A stretch of 36,402 bases of DNA, taken from Occallatibacter sp. Lineage in GTDB: Bacteria; Acidobacteriota; Terriglobia; Terriglobales; Acidobacteriaceae. Under the pieces are notes generated by a model, which searched no databases, was not told where the DNA came from, and was given only the letters and a program-made list of their open reading frames with translations. Both the position numbers and the translations under genes were made by a program. Shown piece by piece: positions 8,106 to 15,525 of this stretch (position 1 is its first letter; each line of letters opens with the position of its first letter). The stretch covers positions 1-36,402 of the forward strand of contig JADGNO010000207.1 of assembly GCA_017883405.1 (NCBI GenBank), in the 5' to 3' direction.

Positions 8106-9332
8106 ATGACAGACCTTTCCCGACTCATCATTCCTCGCGGATTTCGTTTTGGCGCTACGAAAGCAGGCCTCAAGGCCAGTGGCCGCCCCGATTTTGCATT
8201 GATCGTCGCCGATGCTCCGGCCAGTGCCGCCGCCGCATTCACGGCAAACCGGGTCACGGCCGCGCCGCTCATCGTTGACAAGCAGCATTTGACCGCGACG
8301 AAAGGCAAAGTGCGGGTGGTTGCCATCAACGCGGGTAACGCAAACTGCGCTACTGGCAAAGCCGGACTGGATGCGGCAAAGGCTACATGCGAGGCCGCCG
8401 CAAAAGTATTCGGCTGCAAAAGCGAAGAGGTATTTCCTTCGTCGACGGGCGTCATCGGCAAGCTGCTGCCGGCTGAAAAGCTGATCGATGTAATGCCCTC
8501 GCTGGCGGCGTCCCTGGGTTCAGAGTCAGACCACTTTATTGAAGTGGCGCAAGCCATTATGACCACCGATCTGGTGGAGAAGACGGCATTCGCGCGACTT
8601 GAAGTCGCCGGCCCGGACGGAACGACCAAGGAAATTTGTATTGCCGGCGTGGGCAAGGGTTCCGGCATGATTCATCCGCAACTGGTGCCGCACGCCACCA
8701 TGCTGGTCTACATTCTTACCGATGCAGCAGTAGAGCCGGGCATTCTGGACGAGTACCTGCGCTCTGCAATTGAAGTCAGCTTTAATCGCATTTCGGTTGA
8801 CGGAGACACATCGACAAACGACACAGTGCTGTTGCTTGCTTCCGGCGCAAGCGGCGCCTCCATTGGCCAGGGAGATGCGGCCTTTGCTACGGCGCTCACG
8901 CAGGTTTGCACTTCGCTGGCGCGGCAGATCGTGGCCGACGGTGAAGGCGTAACTCACGTGGTCGAGCTGCACATTGAAGGCGCGGCGAGCGATGCCGATG
9001 CGTTGCGCGTGGCTAAGGCCATCGCTCACTCACCCCTTGTGAAGACGGCCTGGGCTGGTTGCGATCCCAACTGGGGGCGGTTGGCTGCGGCCATCGGCTA
9101 CTCGGGCGCGCAGATCGATCCGGATCGTATCGACATCTCGTTCGGCGAGCTTGTCATTTGCCGCGATGGCGGCCGGGCTGCAGATTTCGATGAAGTGTCT
9201 GCGCATGCCTACATTTCGCAGCCGGAGTTTTCAATTTCCATCCAGCTCCACCAGGGCGAGGGCCGCTGCGTTTTCTGGACGACAGATCTAACCCACCAGT
9301 ACATCCACATCAACGCGGACTACTCCACGTAG
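8106..9332 (+). CDS. argJ: Glutamate N-acetyltransferase / amino-acid acetyltransferase
   Basis: A 408-residue ArgJ, a cytosolic arginine-biosynthesis enzyme. It transfers the acetyl group from N-acetylornithine to glutamate, and in bifunctional members also uses acetyl-CoA. The precursor self-cleaves before a conserved Thr, here Thr198 in PHATML, giving alpha and beta chains; the preceding GVGKGSGMIHP loop matches the family. Further hallmarks are NRVTAAP, INAGNANCATG, SSTGVIG, the CDPNWGR segment and the C-terminal YIHINADYST. Length is normal. The start ATG is preceded by only a weak GAGAA. No other arg gene is in the window, so the pathway is scattered in this genome. Mono- or bifunctionality cannot be told from sequence. 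Confidence 0.95.
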   Translation: MTDLSRLIIPRGFRFGATKAGLKASGRPDFALIVADAPASAAAAFTANRVTAAPLIVDKQHLTATKGKVRVVAINAGNANCATGKAGLDAAKATCEAAAKVFGCKSEEVFPSSTGVIGKLLPAEKLIDVMPSLAASLGSESDHFIEVAQAIMTTDLVEKTAFARLEVAGPDGTTKEICIAGVGKGSGMIHPQLVPHATMLVYILTDAAVEPGILDEYLRSAIEVSFNRISVDGDTSTNDTVLLLASGASGASIGQGDAAFATALTQVCTSLARQIVADGEGVTHVVELHIEGAASDADALRVAKAIAHSPLVKTAWAGCDPNWGRLAAAIGYSGAQIDPDRIDISFGELVICRDGGRAADFDEVSAHAYISQPEFSISIQLHQGEGRCVFWTTDLTHQYIHINADYST

Positions 9333-9415
9333 CTCGCCGGGTCGATAATCGCGCCGGCCTGTCGTGCTTGTTCAAGTTACAATCGCAGCAACGATCATTT
9401 TTGTTTTCAAGCCCA

Positions 9416-10306
9416 ATGACAAAAGCACCATCGACTGAAAAATCTCCTGACGGATCGCTGTCTACTCATACTGGCTTTTCGCTGATTTCGAATGAGAAGC
9501 TTCTTGAGATTTACTCGACCATGCTGAAGTGCCGCATGCTTGAGGAGCGCATTCACGCCCTTGGCAAAAAGTCAGGCAAAACGGCTGGCCCCTCGGTGCA
9601 CATTGCGGCTATTGCAGGGTCGGCCATTGACCTGCTACCCGCCGATACGCTCGCATCGTCGCCCAGCGCGTTCACTCCGTGCTTTGCCAAAGGCATGACC
9701 CTGGCTGCAATCTTTTCAATCGTCATGCCACGCAGCACCGCACATCGACCGCGTTACTCAGCTCTCAATTTGATTCCGCCATCGTTCAGCATGGCGAAGC
9801 AAATCAAGCGCGCACTTGAAGCCGCGGCTCTGTACAAGGCTCAACGGAACAAAAAGGTTGTGATTGTCTTTTCAAGCGACGCATCCGGCGCATCAAGCGA
9901 ACTTGAAAACGCATTGAAGATCGCTGCAAAGAAAAAGCTGCCCGTCCTTTTTGTGTGCGAGACAAAGTCTCAGGACGACGATCGATTGGCGCGGGCCAAA
10001 GACTACCATCTTCCCGCTGTAGCGGTTGAAGACGACGATGCCGTCGCTGTCTATCGCGTGGCTACCGAGGCGCTGGCGCACGCCCGTCGCGGAAGTGGTC
10101 CGACCCTGATCGAGTGCAGACCCTGGCCCTTTAATGAGCGAGGTTCTGGTAAAAGAACGTCCGCCAAGCGGCAGCCGGCAAAGCATCCGATCAGCAAGAT
10201 GGAAGCGTACCTCGCAACGAAGGGCTTGTTCAGCAGACGATTGAAATCGCAGCTGATTGCGGACTTCAAACGCGAACTTGATGCCGCTATCGAAACTGCA
10301 AGCTAA
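9416..10306 (+). CDS. Degenerate thiamine-dependent dehydrogenase E1-alpha-like protein
   Basis: From the ATG at 9416 this is 296 residues; a TTG 48 nt upstream is the alternative. The N-terminal LLEIYSTMLKCRMLEERI and the block KVVIVFSSDASGASSE (Asp155) through LPVLFVCETKS to GSGPTLIECRPWPF align clearly with E1-alpha of pyruvate or branched-chain 2-oxoacid dehydrogenases. The thiamine-diphosphate/Mg2+ motif GDG...N is not intact: GDG reads SDA, and the ENN that supplies a ligand reads ETK (182-184). The central region that normally holds YRDHG and GGHGIVG is shortened and altered. It is therefore probably a non-catalytic or repurposed homologue. No E1-beta, E2 or E3 gene is nearby. It lies 83 bp after argJ and may share its transcript. 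Confidence 0.7.
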   Translation: MTKAPSTEKSPDGSLSTHTGFSLISNEKLLEIYSTMLKCRMLEERIHALGKKSGKTAGPSVHIAAIAGSAIDLLPADTLASSPSAFTPCFAKGMTLAAIFSIVMPRSTAHRPRYSALNLIPPSFSMAKQIKRALEAAALYKAQRNKKVVIVFSSDASGASSELENALKIAAKKKLPVLFVCETKSQDDDRLARAKDYHLPAVAVEDDDAVAVYRVATEALAHARRGSGPTLIECRPWPFNERGSGKRTSAKRQPAKHPISKMEAYLATKGLFSRRLKSQLIADFKRELDAAIETAS

Positions 10307-10327
10307 ATATATTTAATGGATGGCCAG

Positions 10328-11329
10328 TTAACGCGCTCGCGGATGAGTGCGGTCGTACACCTGCATCAACTGCCCTGTAGTTAATTGCGTATAGCGCTGT
10401 GTTGTTGACAGGCGTTCGTGGCCCAGCAGTTCCTGAATGGCGCGCAGATCGGCGCCTTCTTCAAGCAAATGCGTGCCGAACGCATGGCGTAGCGTGTGCG
10501 GATGCACATCCGCTGAAAGTCCGCGCACGATCGCAATCCGTTTTACAATCCGGCCAACACTGCGAGTGGTCAGGCGCGCGTCGCCGCCAGGCTTGCCAAG
10601 TCCGCGCAATTGAAGGTTTACGAAGAGGGCTGCTTTTGCGGCTTTGGCAGTTAAGCCGGCTGCGGCAAACTTTGCCTCGCGCTCGCCGAGATAGGCACGA
10701 ATTGATTGAGCTGCGGCGTCGCCCAGCGGCACGTAGCGCTGCTTCTGGCCTTTGCCGCGAATCAGAATTGCTTCATTGGCCCAGTGAATGTCGTCCAGGT
10801 TCAGCCCCACCAACTCCGCATTACGAATCCCGCATCCGTAGAGCAGTTCCAGAATCGCTCGATCGCGCGCAGGCCAGCTCGCCGCGTCTTCTCCCACTGA
10901 ATCCACAACCATATTCATCTGTTCGATAGAGGGAACGCGTGGCAGATGCTTTGGCAGTCGCGGCGTTGCCACCAGCGATGCGGCATTCTGTTCGAGGTAA
11001 CCGTTGCGCGCCAGCCATTTGAACCAACTGCGAATTGCCGCTAGTGCGCGGGCTGCCGACGCGCGCGAAAGTCCACGCGCATAAAGTACGCCGAGATAAG
11101 CGCGAATATCGGTGTGTTCAATGCGTTGCACAAGCTCAGTCGGGTTGGCGTCCGCGCCTGCCGCAAATTTCGGTTGTGCGCTCAACCACTGCGTAAACGA
11201 ATACAACTCGCGCTGATACGCGCGCAATGTGTGCGTGGACGACCCTCGCTCGTTGGCAAGAACCTTCAGGAAGTCGGAGGCAAGCCTATGCAGCGGAGAT
11301 TCAACAATACTTGTCGGCGCGGTGCTCAT
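10328..11329 (-). CDS. xerC: Tyrosine recombinase, XerC-like
   Basis: A 333-residue site-specific recombinase. It has an N-terminal SAM-like core-binding domain (about 10-120) and a C-terminal catalytic domain (about 130-330). Catalytic residues are Arg169 (CGIRNAEL), the Lys in GKGQK, His278 and Arg281 (HTLRH), His304 (LGHERL) and nucleophile Tyr313 (TTQRYTQL). This fits XerC, which with XerD resolves chromosome dimers at dif near the division septum. The start ATG overlaps the stop of the second recombinase gene by 4 nt (ATGA), so the two are translationally coupled. Which of the pair acts as XerC and which as XerD is assigned by resemblance only. An integrase of a mobile element is less likely given the completeness and pairing. 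Confidence 0.85.
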   Translation of the reverse strand: MSTAPTSIVESPLHRLASDFLKVLANERGSSTHTLRAYQRELYSFTQWLSAQPKFAAGADANPTELVQRIEHTDIRAYLGVLYARGLSRASAARALAAIRSWFKWLARNGYLEQNAASLVATPRLPKHLPRVPSIEQMNMVVDSVGEDAASWPARDRAILELLYGCGIRNAELVGLNLDDIHWANEAILIRGKGQKQRYVPLGDAAAQSIRAYLGEREAKFAAAGLTAKAAKAALFVNLQLRGLGKPGGDARLTTRSVGRIVKRIAIVRGLSADVHPHTLRHAFGTHLLEEGADLRAIQELLGHERLSTTQRYTQLTTGQLMQVYDRTHPRAR

Positions 11330-12351
11330 GCCGGGTTACCTTCGGTTCGCACGGCAGACTTCCTGCGGCCAGTGCTTATGGCGCGGGTGGTTTGCGCAGG
11401 CTTCACAACTTCTGGCCGGGAGGCCGCGCGCGGATGGTGCATACGATGCACAGCTTTCAGGCGGCCAAGCGCGAGATGCGTGTACACCTGCGTAGTGGAG
11501 ATATCCGCGTGGCCAAGAATCATCTGCACGCTGCGCAGGTCTGCGCCATGCTCCACCATGTGGGTGGCGCAACTGTGCCGCAGCCGGTGCGGGCTGGCAG
11601 ACTTGTTCGACAGCTTGACCAAGTGCCACACCCACTGGCGCGTGAGCGGCATGCCGCGCAGAGAGAGAAAAAGGCGCGCAACGTCCTGGCGCGCCGTGCT
11701 GGTCTTGCTGCGTGAACTGATGCGAGCCAGGTGTGGACGGCCTTCGAGCAGGTACGTTTCAATTGATTCAATCGCAGCGCGGCCCAGCGGAATAATGCGC
11801 TCCTTGTCGCCTTTGCCGCGCACATGCACGCGCCCGGCATCGAGCGCGAGGTCGCTCGTTGATAGCGAAGTGACTTCTGACACGCGTAGGCCGCCGGCAT
11901 AAAGCAGCTCGAGGATGGCTCGATCGCGCAATGCCGTTGCCAGCGCCTGTGGATGCGATGCAGCCATTCCGGCGCGCTCCAGCATCTCGGCTACTTCGGG
12001 CTCGGCTAGCGATTTGGGCAGTACTTTCCAGGCTTTCGGCGACTCGATGTTGACTGTTGGATCGTGATGGACGCGCTTATCGAGCAGCAGCCATTTAAAA
12101 AATCCGCGCAGGCAGCTCAACTTGCGCGCTGACGATCGCGACTCGATGCCGTGTTTGCGCATGTGCTCAAGGAAGCCCGCCACGTCGTCTTCCTTGGCTT
12201 TCAAAAGCACACCATCCCTGCCCTCAAGAAACTCGGCAAAGATCCGAAGGTCGCTGAGATATGCTTCGCAGGTGAGCGGTCGCAGGCCCTTTTCTACAGT
12301 TAAATAAACTTTGTAGTCGTTCAGGAGCGACAGATTGCTTATGTTCTCCAC
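11326..12351 (-). CDS. xerD: Tyrosine recombinase, XerD-like
   Basis: A 341-residue recombinase upstream of, and overlapping, the xerC-like gene. Core-binding domain occupies about 5-105. The catalytic residues are Arg156 (GGLRVSEV), the Lys in [12 protein letters not shown], His255 and Arg258 (HRLRH), His281 (LGHADIS) and Tyr290 (QVYTHL). The [10 protein letters not shown] and [13 protein letters not shown] segments are typical of XerD. It carries a basic tail of about 35 residues ([17 protein letters not shown] onward), longer than the usual Xer C-terminus; Xer tails contact the partner subunit, so the extension may matter for XerC-XerD contacts. Both genes together suggest a dedicated operon for dimer resolution. 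Confidence 0.85.
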   Translation of the reverse strand: MENISNLSLLNDYKVYLTVEKGLRPLTCEAYLSDLRIFAEFLEGRDGVLLKAKEDDVAGFLEHMRKHGIESRSSARKLSCLRGFFKWLLLDKRVHHDPTVNIESPKAWKVLPKSLAEPEVAEMLERAGMAASHPQALATALRDRAILELLYAGGLRVSEVTSLSTSDLALDAGRVHVRGKGDKERIIPLGRAAIESIETYLLEGRPHLARISSRSKTSTARQDVARLFLSLRGMPLTRQWVWHLVKLSNKSASPHRLRHSCATHMVEHGADLRSVQMILGHADISTTQVYTHLALGRLKAVHRMHHPRAASRPEVVKPAQTTRAISTGRRKSAVRTEGNPA

Positions 12352-12618
12352 AGTTCGATTATCCGCGTGTTGATGCTGCGGTTACGGGACGGTAAAGATC
12401 TGCAGAACCTCGTTCATCATGGACTCAAGACGGTCAATAAGAGGATCGCCAAGAGGGGAAGGTACCTGTTTTCAGGTTTCAAAGCTTGGCGGCCTTCAGG
12501 AACTTAGAAGCTGGAAGCCCAAAGTGGGCCTGGTTATATCAAAATTCAGTAATTTCCGTGGTCCAGTGTCGCGGCTGTCACGTGCAAAGATCAGCCATTT
12601 CATAGAAAATAGAATTGG
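12352..12618. other. Intergenic region between xerD and the HAD gene
   Basis: These 267 bp separate two divergent genes. I see a small perfect hairpin ACCTG-TTTT-CAGGT at 12464-12477 and a GCCC/GGGC pair at 12517-12529, but no convincing promoter pair, repeat or RNA gene. The short open frame across it has no family resemblance and no good start. Confidence 0.4.
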
Positions 12619-13392
12619 ATGGATTCGGATTGGATTGAGGATCGATTGACACCTGCCCAAACAGTTATTCACAAGTGGACCGCCCAGGAGTTCAAACGGC
12701 TGGTCCTGGACGCAAAACCCAAGGTTGCAGTGTTCGATTGCGATGGGACTCTCTGGGGCGGTGACGCGGGCTACGGCTTTATGGCGTGGTCGCTCGAGCG
12801 AGGACTGGTTTCACGCTCCACCAGCGATTGGATTGACAACCGCCATCGCGCCTACCGTGCCGGCGAGGTTAGCGAACTAGTCATCTGCGGCGAGATGGTG
12901 CGGATCTACGAAGGTCTTCGCGACAATGAGCTGCGCGCCGCCGCAGCGCGGTATGTGAACGAGTTTGTGCGCCCGCGCTTTTTTGCTGAAATGCTTGATC
13001 TGGTGGCAGCGTTACGAGCCGCCGGCACAGACATCTGGGCAGTGAGCTCAACCAATCGCTGGGTCGTCGCAGAGGGCGTGCACGATTTCGGCATTCCGGA
13101 AAATCGCATCCTCGCTGCCGACGTTCGCGTAAAAGACGGCGTAATTACCAGCGAAATTCTGGATGTGCCCACGGACGAAGGGAAGGCGGTTGCGCTCCGG
13201 CGCACTGGTTTGCCCAATCCCGACGCCGTGTTCGGCAATTCCATTCACGATCTGGCCATGCTCGAGATGGCAAAAAATCCCTACTTGGTAAATCCGTCGC
13301 CTGCGCTGCTTGCAGCCGCGGCAAAAAACGGCTGGGGATACTTCAGGCCTGAAGGCGCCGAAGAAATCAACACCGCCGTGACCGGGGAATAA
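12619..13392 (+). CDS. HAD-superfamily phosphatase (subfamily IB, SerB-like)
   Basis: A 257-residue haloacid-dehalogenase-fold hydrolase. Motif I is FDCDGTLW with nucleophile Asp40 and general acid Asp42. Motif II is SST (143-145), motif III is the Lys of DEGKAVAL and motif IV is GNSIHDLAML with Asp211 as a metal ligand. The helical cap between motifs I and II puts it in subfamily I, with members such as phosphoserine phosphatase. It could act on phosphoserine or another small phosphomonoester; the sequence does not settle it. Start at 12619 is the first ATG and has no strong ribosome-binding site. A Nudix gene follows after 97 bp in the same direction, so a small operon is plausible. Confidence 0.82.
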   Translation: MDSDWIEDRLTPAQTVIHKWTAQEFKRLVLDAKPKVAVFDCDGTLWGGDAGYGFMAWSLERGLVSRSTSDWIDNRHRAYRAGEVSELVICGEMVRIYEGLRDNELRAAAARYVNEFVRPRFFAEMLDLVAALRAAGTDIWAVSSTNRWVVAEGVHDFGIPENRILAADVRVKDGVITSEILDVPTDEGKAVALRRTGLPNPDAVFGNSIHDLAMLEMAKNPYLVNPSPALLAAAAKNGWGYFRPEGAEEINTAVTGE

Positions 13393-13489
13393 TTTCCCTG
13401 CGGATTCATATTGGGAAGGCGCCTCTATCGTCGCCCAGGGCAGGACCACCCCTTGGTACCGTGGCGATTGTTACATTTACACTGGAAGT

Positions 13490-13930
13490 GTGGAAGGAAA
13501 CCGGCCCAATACAGGTCCGCGGCCAAATGGCCCTGCCCTCCGCTTTGTGGCGGCGGCACTTATCGTGCGCGGCGGGCAAATCCTCATCGGGCAGCGACGT
13601 CCCGATCAGCCAATGGCATTGCAGTGGGAGTTTCCCGGCGGAAAAATTGAACCGGGCGAGAGCGCGGAGCAGGCGCTTACCCGCGAATTGGCTGAAGAAC
13701 TCGGCATTCGGGCTTCGGTAGGCGCTCCGGTCACACGCATCCGGCACAATTATCGCCATGGCGGCGCAGTCGACCTGCAGTTCTTCGCGGTGCATGAGTT
13801 CGCCGGCGAAATCGACAACCAGATCTACGAGCAGGTTAGGTGGGTAAGATTGGAAGACCTGACTGGCTACGAATTTCTGGCCGCCGATCGCGGGCTGATC
13901 AAAGATTTAGCCGCAGGCAAGCTGCTTTAA
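13490..13930 (+). CDS. Nudix hydrolase, MutT-like
   Basis: The 146-residue product carries a complete Nudix box at 51-73: G51 x5 E57 x7 R65-E66-L67 x E69-E70 x G72-I73, in the stretch GGKIEPGESAEQALTRE onward. This loop binds divalent metal and hydrolyses nucleoside diphosphate-X substrates. QWEFPGGK and the later EQVRWVRLEDL segment resemble MutT, the 8-oxo-dGTP sanitising enzyme, and size fits. A CTP/UTP-type or NADH-type substrate cannot be excluded. The start is a GTG at 13490; no ATG lies before the conserved FVAAALIV strand, which itself begins with a possible later GTG at residue 20, so the first 19 residues are uncertain. Confidence 0.85.
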   Translation: MEGNRPNTGPRPNGPALRFVAAALIVRGGQILIGQRRPDQPMALQWEFPGGKIEPGESAEQALTRELAEELGIRASVGAPVTRIRHNYRHGGAVDLQFFAVHEFAGEIDNQIYEQVRWVRLEDLTGYEFLAADRGLIKDLAAGKLL

Positions 13931-14008
13931 GCGCGCATTCGCTCAAATATTCCAAGATTGCAGCCAGCACGCAAAAACGTGCCATCGCTCCGTTACGCCG
14001 GGGAAATC

Positions 14009-15259
14009 TCAGTGGCCCGGCAACAAGCCCCAGAGCATCACCAGTGTCATGCCGATCACGATCACACTGGTGCCCCACGCGATTACGTTCCATAGCCGCG
14101 TATTCTTGTGGTCGCCCATCAGGTCCTTACGATTGATGAGCAGCAGCATGAGGATGATGATGACCGGGAGCAACACGCCGTTGAGCACCTGCGACAGGAT
14201 GGCGAAGTTGATCAGCAGCGCATCCGGCAACAGCAGCACAGTGGCAGCGCCACCCACAATCAGCAAGGTGTAAAGCCAGTAGAAAAACGGCGCTTCTTTG
14301 AAGTTCTTATCCACGCCGGATTCGAAACCCAGGCCCTCGCAAACCGTGTATGCCGTAGAGAGCGGCAGAATGGAAGCCGCGAATATCGAGGCGTTGAACA
14401 GGCCAAAGGCGAACAGGATAAATGCGTAGTCGCCGGCCAGTGGGCGCATGGCTTCGGCAGCATCACTTGCCATCTGGATGCTGCCCATTCCATGAACGTA
14501 GAGTGTGGCAGCGCAGGCCACCACAATGAACCACGCCACAAGGTCGGTGAAAAAACTGCCGATAATCACGTCGAGTCGCGAAGCCGTATAGTCCTTTAAA
14601 CGAATCCCTTTCTCGACAATTGAAGATTGCAGGTAGAACTGCATCCAGGGCGCAATCGTGGTTCCTACAATACCGATGGCCATATAAAGGTACGCACCAT
14701 TACCCCAGACGGACCTCTGGGGTAATTTCACGGTGGCCAGCAGGGCATCGTGCCAGCTAGGCTCCGAAAGCACACCCGCAAAGATATAGGCGATATAGAC
14801 GAGCGAGGCTACCAGGAATATTTTTTCCGTGCTTTTGTACGTCCCCTTCACCACCATGTACCACACCAGCGCCGCGCAGATCGGCACTGAGATGAACTTG
14901 GTAACTCGGAACAGGTGCAGCGAACCGGCGATGCCGATGAACTCCGTCACCACGTTGGTGTAATTCACCACCACCAGCAGCACCATCAAAATGAATGTCA
15001 GGCGCAAGCCGAATTCTTCGCGGATCAGGTCGCTGAGGCCTTTGCCAGTCACCACGCCCATGCGGGCGCACATTTCCTGCACAACGATCAGCGCAATAGT
15101 AATAGGAATAATGGTCCACAACAGGGTGTATCCGTACTGCGCGCCTGCCTGGGAGTAGGTGAGAATTCCGCCGGAGTCGTTATCGACGTTGGCAGTAATA
15201 AATCCGGGGCCGAGAACGGCCAGGAACATAAATATCCGGATTCGCCAGCGCTTCCACAT
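14009..15259 (-). CDS. Nramp-related divalent metal transporter
   Basis: A 416-residue inner-membrane protein with about 11 hydrophobic helices and the Nramp (LeuT-fold) layout. Helix 1 has LGPGFITANVDNDSGGI (16-32), so the canonical DPGN metal-site motif is replaced by DNDSGG. Helix 6, which in Mn2+/Fe2+ Nramps reads around A-x-x-M-P-H and provides a Met ligand, here reads MAIGIVGTTIAPW (193-205), with no Met-Pro-His. Lack of the Met is what is described for Nramp-related Mg2+ transporters, so Mg2+ (or other hard cation) transport is a reasonable inference; Mn2+ remains possible. Only a weak AGGA precedes the ATG. A near-palindrome lies 43 bp upstream. Confidence 0.85.
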   Translation of the reverse strand: MWKRWRIRIFMFLAVLGPGFITANVDNDSGGILTYSQAGAQYGYTLLWTIIPITIALIVVQEMCARMGVVTGKGLSDLIREEFGLRLTFILMVLLVVVNYTNVVTEFIGIAGSLHLFRVTKFISVPICAALVWYMVVKGTYKSTEKIFLVASLVYIAYIFAGVLSEPSWHDALLATVKLPQRSVWGNGAYLYMAIGIVGTTIAPWMQFYLQSSIVEKGIRLKDYTASRLDVIIGSFFTDLVAWFIVVACAATLYVHGMGSIQMASDAAEAMRPLAGDYAFILFAFGLFNASIFAASILPLSTAYTVCEGLGFESGVDKNFKEAPFFYWLYTLLIVGGAATVLLLPDALLINFAILSQVLNGVLLPVIIILMLLLINRKDLMGDHKNTRLWNVIAWGTSVIVIGMTLVMLWGLLPGH

Positions 15260-15301
15260 AGGTCGACGGTTTCCTAAGGAGGATTCATCTGTATTTTGAA
15301 T

Positions 15302-15322
15302 TGAGGGAAAACTTTTTCCTCA
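15302..15322. repeat. 21-bp near-perfect palindrome upstream of the Nramp-like gene
   Basis: TGAGGGAAAA at 15302-15311 and TTTTTCCTCA at 15313-15322 are inverted copies around one base, with a single G/T wobble. It lies 43 bp before the Nramp-like start, in the transcribed leader or promoter of that gene. It could be a DNA operator or an RNA hairpin. The left arm could also pair with the CCTCC just before the gene. Confidence 0.45.
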
Positions 15323-15515
15323 CTGACCATAACAGGAGAGACCGCGATCCCGCGAACTCCGGTGCCAGGCAATTTTCGTGACTCTCAATTGTCGGACCTG
15401 CGGATTGGAACTTAGCAAATCTCCTTGAATGCCGATACTTCGTGCGTGTACTCTCAGTTCACTCGATTCCCGCTCGGTTCAAGCTTCTCAATTCCACGTA
15501 ATGCTGCCTAACCGC

Positions 15516-15521
15516 AGGAGG
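15516..15521 (+). promoter_or_regulatory. Shine-Dalgarno site that fixes a TTG start
   Basis: AGGAGG lies 4 nt before the TTG at 15526, which begins a signal peptide. There is no competing ATG, so this site decides the start of the propeller gene. Confidence 0.7.
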
Positions 15522-15525
15522 TCCC

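Noticed and set aside
9336-9358. GCCGG/CCGGC stem after argJ as a terminator
   Set aside because: The loop is 13 nt and no T run follows.
12419-12649. Open frame of 76 codons in the xerD-HAD gap
   Set aside because: No family resemblance, no convincing ribosome-binding site, and it runs into the HAD gene in another frame.
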